Shown: one piece after another, positions 25,961-37,900 of the stretch
Numbering within the stretch: position 1 is the stretch's first letter
How the letters are laid out: each line of letters begins with the position of its first letter
Assembly (NCBI GenBank): GCA_036244855.1
Contig: BQKZ01000351.1
Location: 1-64,000, forward strand
Source: Temnopleurus reevesii
Taxonomy: Eukaryota; Echinodermata; Echinoidea; Temnopleuroida; Temnopleuridae
Direction: 5' to 3'
DNA: 64,000 nt
Translations under genes and position numbers: made by a program
The notes under the pieces: generated by a model
What the model saw: the letters and a program-made list of their open reading frames with translations, nothing else
Database searches by the model: none
Told to the model about the DNA's origin: nothing

Positions 25961-28900
25961 CTGAAAGGGAAACGATACACTCATATTAGTTTTGCAGTAT
26001 CTTTCATATTAATGTAAGGACCTTCAAAGGTATTACGTCTCAATATAATTAAAATATAGGATTAAATGAATTACATCTCAATATAAGAGTTTAGGTAATG
26101 AACGATCTTCAATGCCAACCTGTCTGTTTCACACCATCCACCGGTATCCTTTGCCCCTGCTGCGATGCATTAGGTCTCTGGGTGATGAGGGTGGAGTAGT
26201 ATTAATGCAGATTAGTCTCTTGATATACTTGGGGAATTACGGGAATGATCTAAAACACTTACATGTCTGTTTTGCACCATCTACAGGTACCCTATGCACC
26301 TGCTGCGATGCATTAGGTCTCTGAGGGATGGGTGGAGGGGTAGCTTCCTCCTGTTTGGTCATTTCAAGGATCCCTGCAGAGAACTGTGCGCAGGCTGTAG
26401 ATAGAGACTCCTGGCTCTGGTCACTTGATCTGCTGCCGTTGGTGAAGGCAGCAGAATGACCGTTGGTTGCTGGGGCTCTGACTGGGGTGTCTTGTGGGGA
26501 TGTGGGTGGTGATACTGGAATAGAGACACAAAGAATTTCAGTTAGAAATAAATGGTGTTGTGTTTGAGATTTCCTTGTAAACAACAATTCTGAAAATTTC
26601 AATGTTAACCAACATTGTGATTGAATGAAATTTATTTTAACAGCATTTCACATTAGAATGTTTTAGTATTTAAACCAAGCTTTGAATATCAAATCTCCGA
26701 GTATAGCTGGCTAATCTTGTATGAAATTTATCTGTAATTTTGTAGAATACAATTGGAACAGCTTTTCATCTATATTGGTATGGCCCCTATAGCTTCTGTC
26801 ACATCGAAGCCCTGATTCAACCTGACTCTATGGTCAGTTGAGTCCTGATTAACTTGATGAAGTGCCAATAAACAAATAGAGACACACAACTCAGATAATA
26901 AAGGACTCAACAGAACTAAGAATAGTGTTGAACCAGGGCTTTGGTGTAAATAAGGTTCAATTGCTGTAACAAGTACTTGGTAAGGCGTCCTTTCACATCG
27001 ATCTTGAAAATAAAAAAGCAATAAACAAGGTCCCTCTGTACCCCTCTACATCTGACATGTGAGAGGTGCGCATTAGGAATGGCTATCAATGACATGGCTT
27101 TGATAATGTCAGTTGAACTGGACCTACATGTACATTGGAACATGCACTTTGATGTTTACAAGGGTGACAAGGTCATGCATTTCTATAGTGTCTTGTTACT
27201 AATAAGCAACAGATCAGTGTCTTTCACATATATTGATGTTAATTGATTTCCTATGTCAACTTTGCATCACTTTATTCACCCTTTATTGTATTCATTGTCC
27301 TATTCAAAACTTCTCATTTTAACAGTGCTTCCTTGAATGAACAAAACAATAGTATGAAAGAACAAGTGGCATGCATCCAAGACTAGCTGTCAGTTTTCCT
27401 TCTTTTAGCAGCTGTAAGCAGCTGCATAAATATTAATATGTACTGGACTTGAAACAAAAATATTAATCACTAAAAAAGCAACATCTTTTCACATGAGAGA
27501 AGACACATGGTTATTTGTATCATGATTTCTCTCAACAGAAAACATTTGGTTTTGTTGTCTATTGATTTACATTTTAATTTGTATCCTCATGCATATTTGG
27601 AAGGTTGGTATCTCATAAATATGCACAATTCAAAAGAATTTAATTATGTTGATAGGAGAAAATACTTTTTTTTTTTACCAATATCCAAGAAATTTGCTAA
27701 TGTGTAGGATAGATATCACTCTGTTGTAGTGGATATAACAAAAAATCTAATGGGTTTCAAATGTTTTTTATCAAAATATCTAAATTACTTCATTGATATC
27801 TCAGATCTGCATAGTCTCCTGTGCAAAAATATGGTCCAATATGTAGAATACTAATAATAATTTTCATCCCTCATACTTTTTCACTGATGACCAGCCTGTT
27901 GGTGTCACTGACCCATTAAAGTGAATGCATTGCAACCCATTAAGGAAATTGGTAGTAGATCATCAATAACTTCCTTTCAATATCAACCATGTAACTTCTG
28001 AAAGTGAACTTGGCATAAAACAACAATGAAATCAAGTGGAACCAAAGTTGGTTGGCATATATCCAATTACTTCCCTGTCATAGTACCTATCACATATTCT
28101 ATTTAATGGGTCTTGGGAATCAATCAATTTGATTTGATATGCAGGATCTGATAGCAAGCTGAGAGATTAGAGTTTACATGAATTATCATATTGTACTAGG
28201 TTGAAATGATTCCAAAGTTTTTTCATTAGTTTCGGTATCTTAATGTGATACAACAGCCATGAAACAGACTGAGGGTTTTCATTGAATAATTCTCTGTAAG
28301 AATGAATCATGCCTCACCCCTTGGTGTCAAGTATTAAAAGTATTGTAGAGAAATAAATCTAATCAGTCTTTCTTTTTAATTTTCCCTTTTACATTCAGTG
28401 AAATGATTTTTTCACTAATCCAGTAAAAACATTTTTTTTTAATGTCGAAGAAATATTCAAATTAATGTATTCACTATCTTTTAAATGCCAAACAATCTCT
28501 AAAATGGGTTGTATTTTTCATGCTTGTCTAAAAATCAAATGTGATTTTTTAATTTCATCAAAAAGTAAAGAGAAATAAAACTATCGGTCAGGCAATTTTC
28601 AGATTGGAGCCGAAAATATTTCCTTACATGGCCTAATTCTTCAATAGTTCATCTAGATCCTTTACCTTCAGGGTGCAAATGCAAGACCCAATGTTGACAA
28701 ATTAACATGGAAGTATAACATTAATTCTTCTAACAATGGGGAGGAGGTAAAACGTTCGGAACATTCGGAAGGCACATATAAATCTTACTCTAATCTTGCA
28801 AAGTTCATGTAGATCATTTACCTTCATGATACAAATGCAAGACCTGTTGTTAACACTGTAACATGGAAGTATAACATTAATTCCTCAAACAATGGGGACT

Positions 28901-31900
28901 ACCGAACGTAATACAATGAGGTAAAACATTACATTTGGAAGGCACAAATAAAAATTTTCTCTATTCTTGCAAAGTTCATTTAGATCATTTACCTTCAGGG
29001 TGCGTCTGTAAGACCTGTTGCTGACGCTGTAACGTAGAAGGTAGATCACTCAGCCTGAGGGAGAGTTGACGCTTGAATGGAGTAGCCTCGTTGATCTTCC
29101 CCAGACGTACCGATCCTTGTCTGATCAACATGTCGCTACTGGCATGCCGTCTTGGAATGGCGTGTGGCAATGGAGCAATGTTCTTCGCATCTACAATTAT
29201 CAATCCAAATAAGAAGGAAACATACATTGAAGTATTTTGTTTGATTCTACAAGCCTAGATTCAATAAGATTTTATTACATTCCCATGACATTAAGATACT
29301 GGGATAATCAGCATGTTGTTAATGGCATGCCGTCTTGAGCAATGTTCCTGGCATTCAGTCAAAATAAATAAATAACTACATAATTATTTCACTTTAATTC
29401 CATACAGTCAACATGGTTAATTGACACTACAATTGTGGTAAGCAACTAAGGAGAAGAGGTTTGGCCTACATGTGTATCTAACAATATTCAAACAGATGAA
29501 AAGACAACATAGAATGAAAAAAAAAATGTATCAATGAACATTTTATTCCCAAGACATTCGGAGCTGGAATTTGGAAATTAATTGTTTTTCAAAGCACTAA
29601 AACGACTGGTATTGTTCCAGGTGTAATATTTTCACAGCTTAATTCATATACACCATCAACATGATTTGGAGGAAATGGAAATAGTTGCCTTTATAATGAG
29701 GAATTTGGGACAGTATTTACTATAGAACTAACTTCATTTATAGAGATATATTTTTCAAAACAAAGCAAATTTAGACTGATATGTAATTTATTTATATCTA
29801 TAACATCTATATATCTATGATATATTTCAAATAAGTTTTGAAGGAGACTTGATTTTCAAAGTCAATGTTCTCAATGCTCTATGGAGCATACACATGCCCT
29901 TTAATCTCACGCAGATGTTATTCATCTGTTATGACAGGATTAAACAGCTGCAGGGCAATGCCTTTTCAACCCATCTATTTTGATTATGGAACTTTCAAAC
30001 AAAACCTTCACTACAAGAACACAGTAAGTACTAGCCAGTAATCAAATATTCTATGCATCGCTAAAAGAGAAATCGTTATTACATTTTTACTTTCACCAGG
30101 TTTAATTTGAAGTAAATTTATGTGATTAAAGTTTCAGAAGATGAGCCTAAAAGAAAATACTGTCTGATCTATAAAGGTTGCGGTGAACTGAAATGGGATG
30201 GCGGTGTTGCGACCTATTAGCTACTTAGAATAGGAAGAAGGGGGTATCGTATTCTTCTTATCACATTTATTCAAAATTATTTTCAATTTGTTCAAGTTGT
30301 ATACTTATTTTCAACAAAAACCGGATATTTTGAGGAAGTTCATAAATAACGTCCTTAATATATCTGCAAAATTACATGTTTATGTGGTACTAGTTTGTTT
30401 TTTTTTTGGGGGGGAGGGGATGTTGTTGTTGTTGAAGTTTAGGGGCGTTTATCAATCCTACTGGATTATCTACGCCAAATGCAATGTTCAAGCTTTTTAG
30501 CAGTCCCCTCCACAGCCAATTATCAATTCTTATAAACTTTTGGAAGTACAATGAATGAAGAAAACAAGAAAATCATGATAGTACATTAAAGGTGATTTTG
30601 TCCCTTCTTGACAGAATATGTGACACTGTTGATAAGATGAAGGAATGGTTACTTCCTGTTTAAAAAAAGAAAACCTTTCTAGCACATTACAACTGCAAGC
30701 CCATGCATTACTTTCCATTTGAACAGGACATGAGGAAATCTGATCCACTGTTTTATGACAGGGAGAAATTCCAGACAGAAATATGGTTCTTTTCATTCTG
30801 AGAAATTGGCAGAATTTTTTTGTACTTTTACAAAATATATCTCAAAATAAATTTTCTTTCAACGTCTCCAGCCAACGTAATATCATGACCCCGGATGCAA
30901 CCANTACTTCCTGTTTCAAAAAAGAAAACCTTTCTAGCACATTACAACTGCAAGCCCATGCATTACTTTCCACTTGGAATTTGGAATTTGGAATTTATTC
31001 ATTTGAACGTCATTGACATGTACAGCCAACATTTTGTTCTGATTGGAATTTGGAATTTGGAATTTATTCATTTGAACGTCATTGACATGTACAGCCAACA
31101 TTTTGTTCTGATTACATTTTTTTTCATACACATTGTGTTATGAACAGGACATGAGGAAATCTGATCCACTATTTTATGACAGCGAGAAATTCCAGACAGA
31201 AATCTGGTTCTTTTCATTCTGAGAAATTTTGTTTACTTTTGCAAAATATATCTCAAAATAAACTTTCTTTCAACGTCTCCAGCTAACGTAATATCATGAC
31301 CCCGGATGCAACCCAATACTTACAGATGAGTATAGTTTCAGTATAGAAATTTATTACAAACGAAAATGTGAAAGGTCTCTAAATTGTTTAGTTTATGAAA
31401 ATGCCCATGGGGTCTGTTCAGACCAATGCAGACTTTCTTTATAAAACTATATCCATTTGATTACCACATGCTTTTCACTCTCCAGGCAATAACATGTGTG
31501 ACCACAAAAAAAAATTAGGACAATTTGTTCCCACCTTTTAAATAATTATTTTCTAATTACTCTGTATGATAAAATTTCTTGCTGAATCTTTTGGCAGATG
31601 TCATTTTATTTATCACAAGCATTCAGGATCAAATTTGATTTAATTGGTTGAGAAAATTCTGTCTTTAACCACTACATCTAAGCCTCATCCGCATCTGAAT
31701 CATGATGTTACCTTCATTTTCCTTTTCTTCCATTGATGTTGTATCCACTGCCTCCATAGCCTCCATCATGGTGGGTACTCTGAAAGATCCTTGCCTTGTG
31801 AATCTCGTCTTATTGACATCAAACTCCACTCTATCTAGGCTAAAAGTGTATCTGATTCATGGTTTTACCTTCATTTTCCTTCTCTTCCAATGATGTTGTA

Positions 31901-34900
31901 TCGGCCGCTTCCATAGCCTCCGTCATGGTGGGTACTCTGAAAGACCCTTGCCTCGTAAAGCTCGTCTTATTGACATCAAACTCCACTTTGACTCCACACA
32001 GCTTGTCTCTCTGCTGCTTACGTTCCAGACAGGCAGCGAAAGCACACCCCACAGCATGGCTCAGACGTTCACCCTGAGGAGAGCAATCATGGGTTATAAT
32101 GTAATAATGCATTCCTTAATGTTCCATGAACACTTGTGATATCAGACAGCGTACTCAAATATGAAAGGGGAAAATGTAGTTTTTATGAGATGATTCCCTT
32201 ACATGTACATGTAAATGTGCCCTGTACCTGCATCTGATTTGCTGCAAACACTAGTTTATTTAACAATGACAATTCTGATTTCCCATGTACCTCCTCTGCT
32301 AGTGGTGGATCTAGGATTTGTTAATACACTGTAGATTAGATTGTCAATATCCTGACAAAACATATGTTTCAAATAAAACAAAGAGAGCCCCCCACCCCCA
32401 ACCCTGTCTCTTATACACATCTAGATGTGTATAAGAGACAGNNNNNNNNNNNNNNNNNNNNNNNNNNNNNNNNNNNNNNNNNNNNNNNNNNNNNNNNNNN
32501 NNNNNNNNNNNNNNNNNNNNNNNNTCCAATAATCATATTAACCAATTAATCACTTCAAAAGGAAATAGTCATTTTAATACAATTTGTTTTATATATTTGA
32601 TGTACTAAAAAACTGATTCAGTCAGACAAGAAGTATTACAAATGTCACCTACACTGGAAATTAAGAATCTGTTTAAGAAAATAAAAATGATTTGTAATTC
32701 TTAAGAGAATCAGAGGAATGTAATAAAATGAGTACCCTTTTTATTGAATATAACCATTATCTCATCCTCAATTCTTTCCAAGTAGGCCTTCACCTGAACA
32801 ATCTATCAAATAATCTTTATACAGGACTGGAGGCATATCATATTCAGATATCTGCCTTGGGGACGCTTTGAATGGCAGTCAAGATCAACTTTCCATCATA
32901 ATTCTAAGCTCTTATCTCAGATTCTATCACTGTATAATTTCCTGGATTGCCTGTCCCCTAGGCATTTGCTTGCCACAAACCATCAAAGACAGATAATGCA
33001 TCGGAAGTGAATCCTTTATTCTTACAACAGCATACATCTCAATAAAGTTTCATTTTCTTAATGTTATAGTTTTGCCCACAACTTTGTTTTTTTAGTATTT
33101 CGTACAATAAACACAAATACTATTGGGACATTAAAGGTCCACTTTTATGACAATGCATGTTGACTTGTGATGATCTATGCACCCTTACCATCACCCTTGT
33201 GAGTGAGAGAGCTCCCAAATGTGTCCCATACATTTTAAAACAATTTTTCTTTATATTTTAGTGAGCCAATTTGGGAACGCCCCTAAAAATTATTTTCATA
33301 TGCAGAGTACTGTATATGAGGTCATATACAGTACTATGCATATGAATAGAATGTTTAGGGGCATTTGTGGCAATCTCCTGAAGGGGAACTTACAAAGGAT
33401 ATTAGGACGTAGTTTCACCAGACGTGAACATACCTTGAATCATTCCACCATTGAGCCTGTTGCCCGTTGTTTCTATTGATAGAATTGTGAAAACATTCAA
33501 TTGATACTCCATTGAGCAGTAATTGCATTCCATCGTCATCATTGATCAGTGATCATAGTCATCCTGGTCATTGTTCACCAAGTTCACCTCTCTTAATAAT
33601 GGCCAGTTGTAAATATTACGCAATTAACATAAGACATAATGAGGAATGATTCAAAGTATGTTCAGGTCAGATGTAATTACATCTTGATGTCTTTTGTAAA
33701 TCAAATAAGTTTCCACAAATGCCCCCTCAACATTCTCTTCATATGCATAGTACTGTATATGACCTCATATACAGTACTCTGCATATGAAAAGAATTTTTA
33801 GGGGCGTTCCCAAAATGTAACTCTAAAATATAAAGAAAAATTATTATAAAATATATGGAAAACATTTGGGAGCTCTCTCCCTCACAAGGGTGATGGTAAT
33901 GGTAGCATAGATCACCACAAATCAACATATATTGTCATAAAAGTGGACCTTTAAACTTCCTTCAATGTGCTCAAGAAATAATATTTATTACATTTCTCCA
34001 TTATCTACAGGTTACATCCATATGCATTTTTATTACCAATATGCATCCTTTATTGCAGTTTAACTGCACTCTCTTTCTAGGCAAAAATGACTATAAAAGT
34101 TTAAGAGCCTACTGTCATAAATAGTAGAATGATTTACAAACATTATCGTATTTTATAATCTCACAATTTTTTTTGTCATTTTCAAGCTAACAACATTTTT
34201 ACATAGATCTAAAAGCCAAAATGTATCACTATCAAATCAACAATTCTAATTTACATGAACCAATGTCCCATGTGCATTGGTTGAAGTGAAACATTACTAG
34301 TGACTACAGGGATTTTAAACAGTTTTTAATATCATTAAATGTTCCCTTTCCACACAAATCTTCTCGTGTATTGCTTTAAACATCTATCACCATCCTCCAC
34401 TGTAACCACTTTTTTTTCCTAATAAAAGTTCTTTACAATTTCTTAGTTTAAATTTTCTATAGTCTAGTTATTTCCATTTGGCTAAAAAAGTGTAACCAGG
34501 ATGCTCCATTTTGCTTTTTTAGTTATACTGAGTCTGAAGCCATTAGGGAAATACCAGGGTATACTTTACAGGAAGAAGCCTTGACATATCATATCATTCG
34601 ACAGTGTTTTGCTTGAGCTATCTTCTGGAAATAGGGCCAGTCATCGGTAGGTTTTTTATAGGCCTACAATCAGCCCCTGTTCCATTTATTCATCTCAAGG
34701 CATGAGAACCGGTCATCCCCGGATATCATCGATTCCTTCCCAAGGATTAAGCCACTCGGGAGATTACCCAGAGCTATAGTAATAATCATCAAATCTTCCT
34801 TCCAACACAGAGAATGATCTGATATTTTGTAGATGTAAAGACTAAGAAACAAAATTATGAGAGCCCTAATTTGTTGTCTATGTTCATAAAGATAAACAAG

Positions 34901-37900
34901 TACAAGACACAATTTGAATTGGTTAGCCTAAAATAATTCAAGGATAGAGCTGATGATAACAGATCTCCTTCCAGTCACCTGTAGCGAGTTCGTTTGTATT
35001 TTTGTTTTTATTTGCTTAGGGTAATTAGAAGAAACCACTAGCAATGACGTCTTGCTTATTCTTTGGATTATTCTTTATCAATTTACAAATCACTACTCCT
35101 GGCAACAGTAAAGCTTAATTCATATCAAACCCCATCACACATTTTATAGATAATATCTCATATTAAAGAGATATTTTGTGTAAACAAACAGTACCAAGAA
35201 CATGCATGAATAAACAAACAATGATTTTCAGTCTAATCTATGAGTGTTTGAAACTGTGGACAAAAGAATGAATGGGTTTATGAGAAAGGGATGAATGGGT
35301 TGGCAAATAAACTTATTCATCTGAGTGAATGGCAGGAATTCCGGGGAACTCTGCTTTTCAGCTACTTTCAACAAATTTTCCTATCCACATCATGGTTCTC
35401 ATACAAGTATTTCTTGTGCTTCAAATGCAAAGAAAGCCAATTTGAAAGAGGGACCAACCCCTGGAATTATTGTGTTCTAATTGGAAGATGAAAAATTAGA
35501 TGAATAAACTGTGATAATATGAGCAAAATTGGACAATCCGTTCCATACTTATGAATGTTGAAATCCCAAAGATATGAAGAACATTTGCCCTGGTCACATA
35601 GGACCCCGGAAGCAACACGATTCACCGTGACTCGCTGTTCTGAGGCAGTTAACTGTGAATTAACAAAGAGTCAGGGTGAATCGTGTTGCTTCCGGGGTCC
35701 TATGTGACCAGGGCTACACAGCTGATCTGTGAGATCAGCAATTATTACAGAATCTGTGACATCATGTCAGACAACTCCTTATTCACGCTGTATACAAGGT
35801 TTCAAATTTCCTCTTTTTTCCAGAGAAGACACCAAAATATTGCTTTTTCATCACCTTTATCGATTCTGCATGTATTCTAAAAAGAATCATGCTATTAAAA
35901 GGCTGATTCTAATATTTTCAATATTCTATATACAAAGTAAATAAGGAGCTGTCTGTTAGATCTAGCACGTCCCAGATTCTACCAATTCTACCAATACCGC
36001 ATAATGGTTACATCATTGAGTACATAGAATTTGTATCTTATGAATGGATTGTCCAATTATGCTCAAATTTTCAGTTTGTTATTCTGATTTTTCTTCAATG
36101 AAAACATTATTTGATGGGTGTGTTTCCCTTTAAAGAACTTTGTTGTTTTAATTTTTTTTAGCTTTCTCAGGAAAATTTATCCTTCTTGTATGCTTACAAT
36201 GTAAAAAATGCTTGCTTTTATAAATCACTAAAAAGCTTTTACAAGGAAAATATCTGGTGTATCATGTGTGGGATACTTTGTGTGGGTGTATTTTTAAACC
36301 CAAACACTATCATTTCATACTCTTCAGAGCTATAACAAAATACAGTACCTCAGATATATACTAATCGGTATGTTTTATATGACGTCTGTATATTACAGTA
36401 GGTTTAAAGGAATCTGGGTCTTCTGCTGAGTTTTACTGTTGTACATTATTGTCCTTTTTTTCTTCATACCAATTTCTTTTGTAAAAAGGTGATAATTTGG
36501 GACTAGTAATGGTTGAAGATGTAAAAATACATTGTGGCTGTGGGTCAAAATTAAATATATTTTATACCTACATGTACATGAATAGATGGATTTTAAAGAA
36601 AAATAAAATATTAAATGGTAAATATAGCTATTTTCTCCTACATGTACCCTCTTTTCTGATTATCCTAATTTCATCCATGTAAGACGGTTATAATGAAGAT
36701 GAACAATCTACCAACCATAAATCATCATTCTATGACTTGAAAATATAATTTGATAAAGAAAATTTAAAAAAAACCAAAATTTTCCAAACAACAAAAACCA
36801 AACAAATATTGTCTCAATTGAACCACTTGAACCAATGGAGATTAAACATGAAAAGCTCTGTTACATACTGGAATATTATCAGAAATCAAGGACACCTAGA
36901 AAGTATGAAATAGAAATAAAACAGAATGGAATTAGGAAAAAAATCATTAACAAATTTTTACTGCAGGTAAAAGAGAGAAATTGTGGAAAGTGAATAAAAT
37001 AAACATCTTTAGTGGTTTAACTTTCAGGTGAACTAGAAGCTCTTGCAGGAGTAAAATGTATAATCAATGGGAGAGCGCAGCAAGGGATGCAGTAAGAACA
37101 TGATCGATCTGCTGTTTATCTTTTGTCAGAGAAGAAAAAAACCTTTGCATGAAATCCACCTCGCAGAACTCCACAATGTACTTTGAACATGACACAACTG
37201 GCCTTCCGATCTAGCTCAAGAAACTAAGCCAATATTTTAGCGTACAGATATTTCGCTTTTTGGGACCAGTTTGACACATTGGCATGTTATTATTCTCATA
37301 TTGTTGACAGTTTCTCTACACATATAAGTGTCCATCATACAGAGTGCAAATTTTCCCCCAAGGCCAAATCCACGATATTAGCGAAAATATATCCGCCACG
37401 AAAATTAACCTTAATATACAGTAGTTTGGTGAAAAACACTGATGAAGCCTGCAGAAAACAGTAGGCGAAAGCTCACCAAAGGTAAATTCCATTTGATTGT
37501 GAATTAATGAAATTCGCTATTACTATGTAAAACTAGGTTTGAATTGGGTTCTATTGAGTTATTTTACTTACAGGTTCCCTGAGCGAATGGAAACAGTGGC
37601 AAAGCCACCTCCTGGTGGTACCATCTCGACAGATGTAGGAGAAACCTTTGTCATTGTTACGGTCAGGTGCACAAAAGGACACTTTTTCTATGGTCTGGTC
37701 AACAATAAGGCCCTGTAGAAAAAATACAAAGAGAAACAAGTGATTACATAAATATGCAGATCTTCATATTTCATGGGAAACTAATCAGAACCATAGTTAT
37801 CTATTCTAAAAATGAGCATTAATTCATTAATTTATCCAGTCTTGTAATAGACCATTTTGGCAATGTATTCAAATTTTATGCACACTCCTTGTGAAATACA

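Larger units (their letters stand above)
29191..31711. other. Numb intron 6
   Basis: Non-coding. It holds a GATGATATA-rich AT tract, a G run near 30408-30418, and a duplicated block 30650-31313 with an internal minisatellite and a single-N join. ORFs in this interval are short and lie mostly in that block. Confidence 0.6.
32525..37571. other. Numb intron 5, right of the gap
   Basis: No exon seen. It carries the TTAA-flanked foldback (33131-33954), the hairpin at 35587-35714 inside a larger inverted repeat (35440-36143), and TTCGC-rich words near 37200-37460 that look like a dispersed repeat. Confidence 0.6.

Noticed and set aside
32344..32549. ORFs containing runs of X
   Set aside because: They translate library adapter and gap Ns.
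33219..33928. Similar proteins encoded on opposite strands (about 86 and 75 codons)
   Set aside because: They are the two arms of the TTAA foldback read in mirror orientation, not paralogous genes.
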